From positions 1 through 42,949 of the forward strand of contig DFGB01000042.1 in assembly GCA_002371135.1 (NCBI GenBank): 42,949 bases of DNA. Reading direction: 5' to 3'. Positions 9,301 through 16,092 of the stretch are shown here, piece by piece. The stretch is from Verrucomicrobia bacterium UBA3761. Lineage in GTDB: Bacteria > Verrucomicrobiota > Kiritimatiellia > RFP12 > UBA1067. Position numbers and translations under genes: made by a program. Each line of letters starts with the position of its first letter. Positions within the stretch are counted from its first letter, which is position 1. The notes under the pieces were generated by a model, which made no database searches, was not told where the DNA came from, and was given only the letters and a program-made list of their open reading frames with translations.

Positions 9301-12300
9301 AGCCTTTGAAGGGTGCAAACTGTCGTCGATATCTATTCCTGACAGCGTGACGCGTATTCATGCGGATGCGTTTGGAAGCCGTGGGAAGAGTAGCAGTGGT
9401 GCTTGCGAGCCGTCGGATGTCAACAACAAGAATGATGTGTTTGATGCCGATTCGATTCCTGGTCTTCTTCTTGTTGATGGATGGGTGGTCGGACTCGATA
9501 GCTCAAGCAGAATACAAAACGAACAAGACGATCCGACGGAATATCTGAACCAAGCTCTTCAAGATGCTTGCATCAGGGGCATAGCATGTCGGGCATTTGA
9601 GAACTGCAATTGGTTGCGCTACTTGACGCTTCCGTCATGCGTCAAGTATGTGGGCGGAAGTCTTTTCTATGGTTGTTCGCAATTGGAATGGGTTGTCATC
9701 CACGATGGTGTAGAGGAAATCGAGGTGTCGGCTTTCTCCGGTTGCCGAAACTTATCGGGTGTGTCAATCCCCGACAGTGTGCGCACGGTTGGGCAAAGCG
9801 TCTTTCAGGGATGTAACTTCATAGATAAAGAATCCATTCCAGGACTTGAAATCGTGGACGGTTGGGTTTTGCAGGATGTTGGTGTTTCTTCACAACTTAC
9901 CGGGGACGATTCGTTTGATGGCAAGTACGTGATATCCGGCGAACAGGGCATCAGGGGCATTGCAGACGGTGCATTTCAAGGAGATGGGCACGGAGACGTC
10001 TGGGGGCAGGGTTGCTCTGGATCATCATATTTGTACAAGCAATGGGGGCTGGTTGATGTGACAAGTCTTTTTATTGGCGATGGTGTTACGACTATAGGAT
10101 CAAGGGCATTTGCGCTCTGTGATGACCTGACGAATGTCTATGTCGCGGCGTCTGTAAAATACATCGGCGAGGAGGCGTTCTACGATTGCCGAAGCTTGAA
10201 GAGCGTTCAGTTGCCAGACACACTCAAGGGCAAGATCCCTGATTCGGTATTTGCGGAGTGTCCCGAATCGTTGAAGATAATCTACTACGATGCCCCGCGG
10301 CCTGTATATGTCGTGGATTTTTACGACAACTATTCGGCACATACGGAATATGTCCATGCGGGAAGCAGTAGCGTTGATAAAGGTAAAAGATGGGATGTTC
10401 GAAACGGTCAATGGAATTATGATGAAGGGTTGTATGTTTGGACGATAGCTGTGTCCGTGCCAAATGGGCGGCTACAGTCTTTCTGGATGACAGGCATGAC
10501 GGAGAATTCAAATGTTCGTTTGATAGATGTTGAAGGAAGATATTCATACAAAGAAGACGGCGAAACTTATGAAGGTTATGTGTATCCATCGGAATGGAAG
10601 ACAATTGCCAATCACAATGGCGGAGTGAACGAGTTCATACGCCTAACGGAAGACGATTGGAGTTACGTGCCCGCAAGTGTGAAGTACGTGACGTTTACGA
10701 TAACTGTCACGGGGTCAAACGATTCAGCAGCAGATGAAGATTGTCAGTTCTACTTCGGTATTGGGAATACGTCTAATTTTCCAGATGACGACAATATGAT
10801 TCCCATTTATTATTCCGATTGGTTGGAGTCTCGCGAAATAGAGGAAGGGCGTGCAATTGGCGAGTTGCCTAAGATATCCCGTAAGCAGTGTCGCTTCCTT
10901 GGCTGGTCCACGGCCCCAGAGGGCGGCGAGAAGGTGTCTGCCATGACGTTGATGGGCGAAAGCGATGTCGCATACTATGCGCACTGGTGGTGTTATGGAG
11001 ATGTGTTTGAGGGTGTGGGACTGTCGGCTCTCGACGAGGACGGCAACATCATCGTGACGCTCACGAACGATGTGAGCGGGACGGTGGAGATTCCGGACAA
11101 CGTGGGGGCGGTGATAATTGATTTGAACGGGCATGACATGAACGGGGATGAAGGTCCGGCGATTAGGATTGTGGCAGGAGATGGCGACGGCGATGGCGAT
11201 GCTACGCAGCTGTCGATTGTCGATACATCGGAGGGCGAGAAGGGGCAGATCGCCGGCGGCGGCGAGAGCGCGGGAATCGAGGTTGTGGAAGACGCAGCGA
11301 CGGGGGTGAGGCTTGACGTCGAAGAGGGCGTTGGCGTCTTCAACGGCGACGGGAGCGAGCAGGAGCTTAAGCCGAAGCTCGTTGGCACTGGCAAGGTGAC
11401 TGTCCCGAAGTCGTGGAAGACGGGCCAGAAGGTTACGTGGAAGGCGACGGCCGACAAGGGCAGCGTGTTCGCGCATTGGGAAGGCCCGCTTGTCGACTCA
11501 CTGAACCTCACGAAGAACGAGCGTCGCAATCCGTCCTTAGCGTTCGCCGTGCCGGAGGGTTTCGAGACGAATATGGTGACGGCGGTGTTCATCCCGATTG
11601 ACGACGACGGACTTTACTCGCTCGGCATCACGCAGACGGAATTCGAGCTGAAGGAAACAGTGTCCGACGTCTGGGTGACAGACGACTCGCAGTCGTATGT
11701 GACGGCCACGGCGAGCGGACTCCCGACGGGATTGAAGTTCGACGCGAAGAAGATGTGCATCACGGGCGCGCCCACGAAGGGCGGCGTCTATTGGGTGCAG
11801 ATTAAGGCGAAGAACGCCTCCGGTTACCAATGGGCGGAGAACGTGAAGGTGACGGTCTCCGGCGACGGCAAGGAAGCAAAGGAGCCGAAGCTGACAAGGA
11901 CGGCGTACTACCCGCTCACGGTGATCTGCGCCACGGAGGGCGGCACAGTGAGCGGCACGGGCGTTTACGCCGAAGGCAAGAAGGTGACAATCAAGGCGAC
12001 GCCTGCGAAGGGATATGTATTTGCGGGGTGGTACGATAAGAGTGTAAAGAGTAAAATGGAAAATGAAAAATTGGGGAGTGCGGCGTCGATGAGCGTGACC
12101 GTGCCGGAGATGCGGTATGTGTTCGCGAAGTTCGTGACGGTGGAGGAAGACAGGGACAGCATCGCGCTGGCGGTGAACGGCGAGGAATTACGGCGCGATG
12201 GGGGCATCGCGCCCTACCAGGTGAATATCTGGGCGGGGGTGTACATGGAGTGGCCGGTGGCGGCGAGCGCGCTTTCCGAGACGAAGGTGAAGGTGGCGGG

Positions 12301-13849
12301 GCTGCCCTCGGGGCTGAAGTTCATGGAGAAGGATATCATGAAGAAAGGGTCGAAGACCGAGGTCGAGATCCCTGCGAACACGATCTACGGCGCACCGACT
12401 GCGGCGTCGAAGGTCGATGCGAAGAATGGCGTCGTCCCGTCCGACGTGAAGGTGACGGTGACGACCGCAGGCAAGACGACTGCGACGTTCGTCCTGAGGA
12501 TCATGGTCGATCCGTTGCCCGACTGGTCGGTGGGTACGTTCACTGGGTTTGTTCTGGGAACGGAGAACGGGGATCTGGGCTCTGCCACGATGACTATCGC
12601 GGCGAACGGGAAAGTGAGCGGCAAGATCGCGCTCGACGGCACGAATTGGACGTTCAAGGCAGATTCGTTTAGCCGTGTAGAAGATGGTCCGTCGTCTGAA
12701 GTCGGAAGTCCGAAGTCCTTCGTCGCAGAGGCCGTCGCCACGGCTGGCAAGGCGACGCGGGATTTGGTTCTGGAAGTGGCGGCGTGTGACGGCGGTCGCG
12801 GGGCGACCGCCCTACCGAATGCGGTGGTTGAAGGAACGTTTGGCGATGGAGAGGTGAAGATGTTGCGCAATATGTGGAAGGACAAGGAGACTGCCACTGC
12901 GGCCAAGGAGACGATTGCCCAGTTCGAGGGCGTGTATACGGTGTCAGTTGCGGACGGCGAGGACCATGGCAGCGGCTACTTGTCTCTCACGGTCGGCAAG
13001 GACGGTAGCGTGAAGGCCGCTGGCAAGCTCGCGGACGGCACGAGCGTGAGCGCGACGTCGCCTCTTATGTACGACGAGGAGGCGGGGTGGTTCGTCATGT
13101 TGTACGCGGCTCCTAGCGCGTACAAGGGCGGCGCATTTGCCGCGGCGGTTGGGTTTGATGGTGACGCGGGATGTGTGACCCTGCCAAGGGGGCCGGCGCA
13201 ATGGACGAGCAGGAATCCTCAGTCGACTGGCGATTACGGCGAGGGGTTTGATCGCGAGGTCAATCTTGTCGGATCGTATTACAGCAAACTCGACACGCTG
13301 CGAAAATACTATGAGTCGGTGCGGCTTGATCTCGACGGTGTACCAGAGCTGGGCTTCACCTTCAAGGAGATGTCGCTGAATGAGCAGGGCAAGAAGGTAA
13401 CAACGAGTTCCGCCACGACGGCGCAAGCCGCCGATACCCTTTTGCAGCCCGGTCTCACGGCGATGGTGAACGAGAATGGCGCGATTGTGGTCGCCAAGGC
13501 GACGAAGCCAGTGCAGGACAAGGAGACGAAAGAGTGGTCGTACGACGGCGCCAACGATGGCGGTCTGACGCTCTCGTTTACGCAGGCGACTGGCATCTTC
13601 AAGGGTTCGTACACTTTCTGGTATGATTACGTGTCGGCATACGACGAGACGAAGGCGAAGGATAACGAAACCAGGGCGCACACCTCCAAGAAGGTCAGCT
13701 TTGAGGGCATCCTTGTGCATGGTGAAGAGCCGAAGATGGACGGCTTCTATCTTTGGGACGCGACCGGCGAATACGAAGACCAGAAGACCGGCAAGGCGAA
13801 GTCCTACAAGTACAAGCAGTCGTTCCCGGTGAGGCTACTCGCCGAATGA
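6374..13849 (+). CDS. Giant secreted BspA-type leucine-rich-repeat surface protein
   Basis: 2491 residues with a Sec signal peptide (MTRKLMMMVATFAVAFGVWA). Residues about 60-1300 are LRR_5/BspA repeats of 23 residues (pattern SIGSYAFYGCSGLTSVTIPD), interrupted by variant blocks. Then follow an InlB-B-like segment near 1500 (FLGWSTAPEGGEK to YYAHW), an Ig-like putative-binding domain (ASGLPTGLKFDAKKMCITGA), a second InlB-B repeat (TVSGTGVYAEGKKVTIKA to YVFAGWY), and C-terminal beta-rich modules ending in MDGFYLWDATGEYED. BspA proteins are cell-surface or secreted and bind host or matrix components; here the ligand is unknown. No membrane anchor or LPXTG is visible. AAAGGA precedes ATG 6374. 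The first eight repeats are almost identical at DNA level, and three short insertions resembling intergenic repeats lie in the 3' half. Confidence 0.88.
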   Translation: MTRKLMMMVATFAVAFGVWAATETVGGYTWTYRINGDTAKIYGTYNGYPPYYTPAISPSPTGTVTIPSTLGGKPVTSIGSYAFYGCSGLTRVTIPDSVTSIEMYAFERCSGLTSVTIPDSVTSIGDSAFNDCSGLASVTIGNGVTSIGYCAFYNCSGLTSVTIPNSVTSIWDYAFYNCSGLTSVTIPNSVTSIGSRAFDNCSGLASVTIGNGVTCIGSSAFSGCSGLTSVTIPNSVTSIGDYAFSGCSGLRNVAMPVSVKTLGDGVFQNCTGLESVSIPVSITAIPYNAFYGCTSLRTLDLPVTVKSIGSYAFYGCVSLSSVSIPFSVKSIGDYSFYGCSSLSNLELSGGLESIGYNAFYGCNGLREVVIPASVTSVSSYAFGACGNIRRVTVSECVLRDISSVFGNSCKTITSLTIAEGVVSIDSSFYNCDGLTSLSIPASVTRIGESVFRYSCPALTEITVAPGNANYKFSGGLLLTKDGTEIVAVPRGRTWVSIPDSVAKIRHETFNNCPNLNFTWRNGMKSIDGWVLDCAEDDLPKNLTLSGYRGIANSAFSYCEALTGITIGEGVKSIGAYSFEECSNLTSISIPASVTHIDDSAFDGCYRISSISLASGNRNYKYVGGLLVSADNTELVAASRTATSVKIPEGVSSVRNGFFAGCAKLTSVTFPSSVEVIGDEGSVFGGWEEIDDDDDWYDKFHGCPALKTITVASGNPYYKSINGLLLGMDEGDEGELFLKAVPQSLTSVNVPEGVRWLSYSAFAGCSKLTSVTFPKSLYEYDGELYDDEYDIDESSGPYKLTSINVAAGNEEYLSVNGLLLSADGTEIYEVPRGLTSVTIPASVTHVDPEDFEYCTKLKSFSVEKDSKSFFVANGMLLTKNGKELLCVPTALKSQMTITIPADTMRIGGDVFGGFSQLTSIVIPEGVAEIGDYAFSYCTALSSVKLPQSLTKIGGRAFGDCSLTSLVLPNGLESIGARAFEGCKLSSISIPDSVTRIHADAFGSRGKSSSGACEPSDVNNKNDVFDADSIPGLLLVDGWVVGLDSSSRIQNEQDDPTEYLNQALQDACIRGIACRAFENCNWLRYLTLPSCVKYVGGSLFYGCSQLEWVVIHDGVEEIEVSAFSGCRNLSGVSIPDSVRTVGQSVFQGCNFIDKESIPGLEIVDGWVLQDVGVSSQLTGDDSFDGKYVISGEQGIRGIADGAFQGDGHGDVWGQGCSGSSYLYKQWGLVDVTSLFIGDGVTTIGSRAFALCDDLTNVYVAASVKYIGEEAFYDCRSLKSVQLPDTLKGKIPDSVFAECPESLKIIYYDAPRPVYVVDFYDNYSAHTEYVHAGSSSVDKGKRWDVRNGQWNYDEGLYVWTIAVSVPNGRLQSFWMTGMTENSNVRLIDVEGRYSYKEDGETYEGYVYPSEWKTIANHNGGVNEFIRLTEDDWSYVPASVKYVTFTITVTGSNDSAADEDCQFYFGIGNTSNFPDDDNMIPIYYSDWLESREIEEGRAIGELPKISRKQCRFLGWSTAPEGGEKVSAMTLMGESDVAYYAHWWCYGDVFEGVGLSALDEDGNIIVTLTNDVSGTVEIPDNVGAVIIDLNGHDMNGDEGPAIRIVAGDGDGDGDATQLSIVDTSEGEKGQIAGGGESAGIEVVEDAATGVRLDVEEGVGVFNGDGSEQELKPKLVGTGKVTVPKSWKTGQKVTWKATADKGSVFAHWEGPLVDSLNLTKNERRNPSLAFAVPEGFETNMVTAVFIPIDDDGLYSLGITQTEFELKETVSDVWVTDDSQSYVTATASGLPTGLKFDAKKMCITGAPTKGGVYWVQIKAKNASGYQWAENVKVTVSGDGKEAKEPKLTRTAYYPLTVICATEGGTVSGTGVYAEGKKVTIKATPAKGYVFAGWYDKSVKSKMENEKLGSAASMSVTVPEMRYVFAKFVTVEEDRDSIALAVNGEELRRDGGIAPYQVNIWAGVYMEWPVAASALSETKVKVAGLPSGLKFMEKDIMKKGSKTEVEIPANTIYGAPTAASKVDAKNGVVPSDVKVTVTTAGKTTATFVLRIMVDPLPDWSVGTFTGFVLGTENGDLGSATMTIAANGKVSGKIALDGTNWTFKADSFSRVEDGPSSEVGSPKSFVAEAVATAGKATRDLVLEVAACDGGRGATALPNAVVEGTFGDGEVKMLRNMWKDKETATAAKETIAQFEGVYTVSVADGEDHGSGYLSLTVGKDGSVKAAGKLADGTSVSATSPLMYDEEAGWFVMLYAAPSAYKGGAFAAAVGFDGDAGCVTLPRGPAQWTSRNPQSTGDYGEGFDREVNLVGSYYSKLDTLRKYYESVRLDLDGVPELGFTFKEMSLNEQGKKVTTSSATTAQAADTLLQPGLTAMVNENGAIVVAKATKPVQDKETKEWSYDGANDGGLTLSFTQATGIFKGSYTFWYDYVSAYDETKAKDNETRAHTSKKVSFEGILVHGEEPKMDGFYLWDATGEYEDQKTGKAKSYKYKQSFPVRLLAE
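6602..7153 (+). repeat. Eight near-identical 69-bp tandem repeats inside the LRR gene
   Basis: Units begin at AGCATC (TGCATC in one) at 6602, 6671, 6740, 6809, 6878, 6947, 7016 and 7085, exactly 69 bases (23 codons) apart. They differ by few bases, whereas repeats further downstream in the same gene share only the protein pattern. This marks recent expansion or gene conversion and allows in-frame change of repeat number. Confidence 0.9.
12041..12076 (+). repeat. In-frame heptamer array inside the LRR gene
   Basis: Five A-rich seven-base words in register (AGTGTAA, AGAGTAA, AATGGAA, AATGAAA, AATTGGG) encode SVKSKMENEKLG. They interrupt the loop after YVFAGWYDK of an InlB-B repeat, where relatives lack such residues. 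The word structure matches that of the intergenic arrays in this window. Confidence 0.55.
12691..12718 (+). repeat. In-frame heptamer array (GAAGTCC words) inside the LRR gene
   Basis: TCTGAAG, TCGGAAG and TCCGAAG follow one another with period seven and encode SSEVGSPKS. The word resembles the complement of the GGACTT words in the 19530-19606 intergenic array. Confidence 0.5.
12791..12811 (+). repeat. Perfect GC-rich hairpin inside the LRR gene
   Basis: GGCGGTCGC (12791-12799) and GCGACCGCC (12803-12811) pair perfectly around loop GGG, within codons for GGRGATA. A 9-bp perfect stem here is unusual for this gene and, with the two heptamer arrays, makes three repeat-like inserts in 800 bases. 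Confidence 0.5.
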
Positions 13850-13932
13850 CGGCCAACAAGTGCATCTGGTGCGGCTCGACAAGCACAGGCCCCGTCTGCC
13901 CCTTCAGCCCAAGCGGGCGGCACGAGAAGTAG
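13846..13932 (+). CDS. 28-residue Cys-rich (zinc-knuckle-like) microprotein
   Basis: ATG 13846 overlaps the stop of the LRR gene as ATGA. The peptide MTANKCIWCGSTSTGPVC continues with PFSPSGRHEK. The pattern CxxCGS...CPxSPxGxH resembles tiny CxxC-type proteins found in many bacteria and phages, thought to bind zinc. There is no ribosome site of its own, so translation would be coupled to termination of the 2491-residue protein. Coding status rests on the motif and the overlap; it could be a remnant of a longer gene. Confidence 0.5.
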   Translation: MTANKCIWCGSTSTGPVCPFSPSGRHEK

Positions 13933-13954
13933 AGGTGCTTGTTAAGCTGTCAGG

Positions 13955-14037
13955 CTCGCCTAATCTGACAAATGCAGATTAGGCGAGTTAAGGGGGTAAA
14001 ATTCGAAAAGTTATTGAAAAATACCCCCTTAACTCGC
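13955..14037. terminator. Two hairpins sharing a strand, downstream of the LRR gene
   Basis: Hairpin A pairs 13955-13967 with 13975-13987 (13 bp perfect, 7-base loop). Hairpin B pairs 13983-13998 with 14022-14037 (16 bp perfect, AT-rich 23-base loop). They share GCGAG (13983-13987), so both cannot form fully. They may end the LRR transcript; there is no U-tract directly after either. The arrangement also resembles an attenuator, though no gene follows on this strand for 600 bases. Confidence 0.45.
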
Positions 14038-14094
14038 GAATTCGCACCTTGGCGGACTTGTGGATGCGCTTTTGCATTGGTCTACGGTTCAGGA

Positions 14095-14120
14095 ATTAAC
14101 CACGGACGTACACGGACGGG
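14095..14120. repeat. Short ACCACGGACGTACACGGACG word repeat
   Basis: Two CACGGACG words ten bases apart in non-coding debris. Similar ACACGGA-type words are common between genes of environmental and PVC-type bacteria, from memory. Confidence 0.35.
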
Positions 14121-14125
14121 GCTCA

Positions 14126-14278
14126 CTAACGTTCGCCCAGATTGGGAGTTGGAGTCTGTGGTGTGGGGCCGTCGAGCAATTCATGCTCTGCGATGTTTCG
14201 GCGGGCGCCCATGTCGCGGGTGCGGCGCTCAAGCTCGCGCATGTTGCCGTCGGAGTGGAAGGGATCGGCTGTGGTCAT
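14126..14278 (-). pseudogene. C-terminal fragment of a RelB/DinJ-type antitoxin
   Basis: A 50-codon frame opens with MTTADPFHSDGNMRELERRT and continues to NIAEHELLDG. The DPF-x-S-x-x-N-M-x-x-L block and the EHEL tail match the toxin-neutralising C-terminus of many RelB/DinJ antitoxins, but the N-terminal ribbon-helix-helix is missing. Its ATG overlaps the stop of the YafQ-like fragment (ATGA), the reverse of the usual antitoxin-first order. It is probably deletion debris from tandem toxin-antitoxin modules, though a short neutralising peptide cannot be ruled out. Confidence 0.5.
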
Positions 14279-14424
14279 TGGAACAAATCGGAATGGGAGC
14301 TGGTGCGGGTCAATTCAAGGACAAGGATGTCTTCGTGTATCTGATAGATGAGAAGCCAGTCGGGCGCGATATGGCATTCGCGGTGGTTGGCCCAGTTGCC
14401 GACAAGCGGATGGTCGTTCTCGAT
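14275..14424 (-). pseudogene. C-terminal half of a YafQ-like mRNA interferase toxin
   Basis: On the minus strand the frame reads ENDHPLVGNWANHRECHI, then APDWLLIYQIHEDIL and ends with RTSSHSDLF. This is the conserved second half of YafQ/RelE-fold toxins, including the catalytic-site RECHI-x-PDWLLIY block and the terminal HSDLF. The first ~45 residues are absent; upstream codons (from 14496) bear no resemblance to the family. The gene is truncated and presumably inactive. Sequence immediately upstream is a repeat (14506-14555), probably the breakpoint. Confidence 0.6.
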
Positions 14425-14505
14425 TGTGCTGAATAAACCCGAACACGGAGTGCGTCCAAGAGTGGTGTTTTCGACAAATCCAAGGGTTAGAAACATCTAA
14501 TAGCA

Positions 14506-14555
14506 TTCCGTTTTTGCTCTCCACAAAAATTCCGCTTTTGCTTTCCACGCGACAC
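14506..14555. repeat. Direct repeat TTCCGYTTTTGCTYTCCAC; copy of window bases 1-24
   Basis: Two 19-base units start at 14506 and 14530. The second, extended through CGCGACAC (14532-14555), is identical over 24 bases to positions 1-24. In both places the block ends 50 bases before the first base of the -10 hexamer of an extended -10 promoter. Confidence 0.75.
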
Positions 14556-14580
14556 GCCATGCTTTTTCCCGTTTCGACCC

Positions 14581-14610
14581 TTGACCCCCGCGCGGGGCAA
14601 ATGGTATAAT
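14581..14610 (+). promoter_or_regulatory. Promoter of the DUF3127 gene with a palindromic spacer
   Basis: TTGACC (14581-14586), an 18-base spacer and TATAAT (14605-14610) within AATGGTATAATA. The spacer holds the 12-bp palindrome CCCCGCGCGGGG (14586-14597), a possible operator. GAGGA lies before ATG 14646. Confidence 0.65.
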
Positions 14611-14645
14611 ATTCGCAACTTGAAAATTATACCGAGGAATAGACA

Positions 14646-15071
14646 ATGGCACTTTACGATTATATCGGCATCGTCGAGGAAGTCGGCCAGACGCAGGCGA
14701 TCGGCGCTAACGGCTTCACGAAGCGTGATATCATCATCGGCAACGACATAACATCCGACAATCGCTTTCCCAATCCTGTGAAGTTCACGTTCAAGAAGGC
14801 GAATACAAGCCTTCTCGACAACATCCAGAAGGATCAGCGCGTCAAGATACACTTCGCGATCGACGGTCGCCGCTGGGACGGCGGAACGCGCGGGACGCAG
14901 TATTTCGTCGACCTCACCGGCCTCAAGATCGAGGTGCTGAATCCCGACGGTACGAGCGTGGAGCCGGTCGCGCAGCCTGGCGCTCCCGCCGCCGCTCCTG
15001 TCGCCGCCGCTCCGGCTCCGGCCGCACCGGCGTCGGTTTCGAGCGAGTTTATCGACGATGTGCCGTTCTGA
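14646..15071 (+). CDS. DUF3127-type protein with SSB-like acidic tail
   Basis: 141 residues. The first ~100 resemble the DUF3127 OB-fold family (FTKRDIIIGND, then VKFTF, VKIHFAIDGRRWDG, QYFVDLTGLKIEVL), thought to be nucleic-acid-binding. An Ala/Pro linker (about 108-130) leads to the tip FIDDVPF, like the DDIPF tip by which single-stranded DNA-binding proteins recruit replication and repair partners. From the architecture I infer a small SSB-like protein. It has its own promoter and a good ribosome site, and prmC follows after three bases. Confidence 0.65.
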   Translation: MALYDYIGIVEEVGQTQAIGANGFTKRDIIIGNDITSDNRFPNPVKFTFKKANTSLLDNIQKDQRVKIHFAIDGRRWDGGTRGTQYFVDLTGLKIEVLNPDGTSVEPVAQPGAPAAAPVAAAPAPAAPASVSSEFIDDVPF

Positions 15072-15074
15072 GTT

Positions 15075-15965
15075 TTGCGCACGATAGACAGCATGCTCTG
15101 GCGCGAGATGATATCGAAGAGTTCCGATTTCCTTGCGCGCAAGGGGATCGACGATGGTGCTGTCTGCACCGAGGAACTGGCGGCGTGCCTTTTGTGCACG
15201 CCGCGCTCTTCTTTGTTTGCGCACCTCGACTCGGAAGCGTCCCAGAAGCATGTCGATGCGATGCGCCGTGGCGTGACGCGGCTTGCGCAGGGCGAACCCA
15301 TACAGTATATCATCAAGAATTGGGACTTTCGCTCGCTCCGGCTCAAGTGCGACAAGCGCGCGCTCATCCCGCGCCCGGAGACGGAGGGGCTCGTGGGCCT
15401 TGTGCTCGAACACCTCCGTTCCAAGTTTCCCCAGGATGGCGCCGCACGGCCATCGGTCATCGACGTCGGCACCGGCACCGGCGCGATCATATTGAGCATT
15501 GCAAAGGAGTTCGCCGCCCCCGCGATCCTCGTCGGTACGGATGTCAGCGAGGATGCTGTAGCGCTCGCAAAGGAGAATGCCGCGGCGCTCGGGCTGGACG
15601 GCAAGGTCAAGTTTGCCGTCATGGACGGGCTTGACGAATTTGAAGAGCCGGCGCTTTTCGATGTCATCGTTTCCAATCCGCCGTATATCGAGTCCGGCGT
15701 CATAGCCACGCTTGCGCCGCGCGTGCGCGATTACGAGCCGCGAATCGCCCTCGACGGCGGCGCCACTGGTCTCGACTTCTACGAGCGTTACCTCTCCGAC
15801 GCGCTCAACCTCCTCAAACCGCGCGGCGCCGTGTTCTTCGAAATCGGCGAGTCCCAAGGCCCGGCCGTGGAACGCATGATGCGCGAATATGGATTCGCCG
15901 GCGTCCAGATTCGCAACGACCTCGCCGGCCGCAACCGCTACGCATCGGGAATGCTGGATAGTTAG
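15075..15965 (+). CDS. prmC: Peptide chain release factor N5-glutamine methyltransferase
   Basis: PrmC/HemK methylates the glutamine of the GGQ motif in RF1 and RF2 using S-adenosylmethionine. The protein has the N-terminal helical domain, the linker with QGEPIQYIIKNWDFRSLRL and RPETEGLV, SAM-binding motif I VIDVGTGTGAIIL, and the catalytic NPPY (VSNPPYIESG). About 296 residues from TTG 15075, or 290 from ATG 15093; neither has a clear ribosome site, and coupling to the gene three bases upstream is likely. Substrate assignment rests on the family; paralogues such as PrmB share NPPY, but the N-terminus fits PrmC. Confidence 0.9.
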   Translation: MRTIDSMLWREMISKSSDFLARKGIDDGAVCTEELAACLLCTPRSSLFAHLDSEASQKHVDAMRRGVTRLAQGEPIQYIIKNWDFRSLRLKCDKRALIPRPETEGLVGLVLEHLRSKFPQDGAARPSVIDVGTGTGAIILSIAKEFAAPAILVGTDVSEDAVALAKENAAALGLDGKVKFAVMDGLDEFEEPALFDVIVSNPPYIESGVIATLAPRVRDYEPRIALDGGATGLDFYERYLSDALNLLKPRGAVFFEIGESQGPAVERMMREYGFAGVQIRNDLAGRNRYASGMLDS

Positions 15966-16073
15966 CATTTGGCATTTTGCATTTTACATTTTGCATTTTT
16001 TATTCATTTATCTTGCCATTCAAAGGAGACTGCAATGCCACAATGGCTAAACGGCAAAATGTAAAATGTCAAA
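15966..16073. repeat. Heptamer (TTGCATT) inverted-repeat array before guaA
   Basis: From 15963 words such as GGCATTT, TGCATTT, TACATTT run with period seven; near 16052-16072 CAAAATGTAAAATGTC is the complement. Between them a ribosome site AAAGGAGA and a nine-codon frame (ATG 16034 to TAA 16063) occur. It looks like an inserted hairpin element between prmC and guaA. Confidence 0.6.
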
Positions 16074-16092
16074 CAACGAAAGGACCCACACT

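Noticed and set aside
14487..15968. 493-codon minus-strand open frame
   Set aside because: It is antisense to the DUF3127 gene and prmC, has no domain-like sequence, and arises from GC-rich codon bias.
16034..16063. Nine-codon leader peptide before guaA
   Set aside because: It has a good AAAGGAGA site but lies inside the word array and has no conserved residues; chance is likely.
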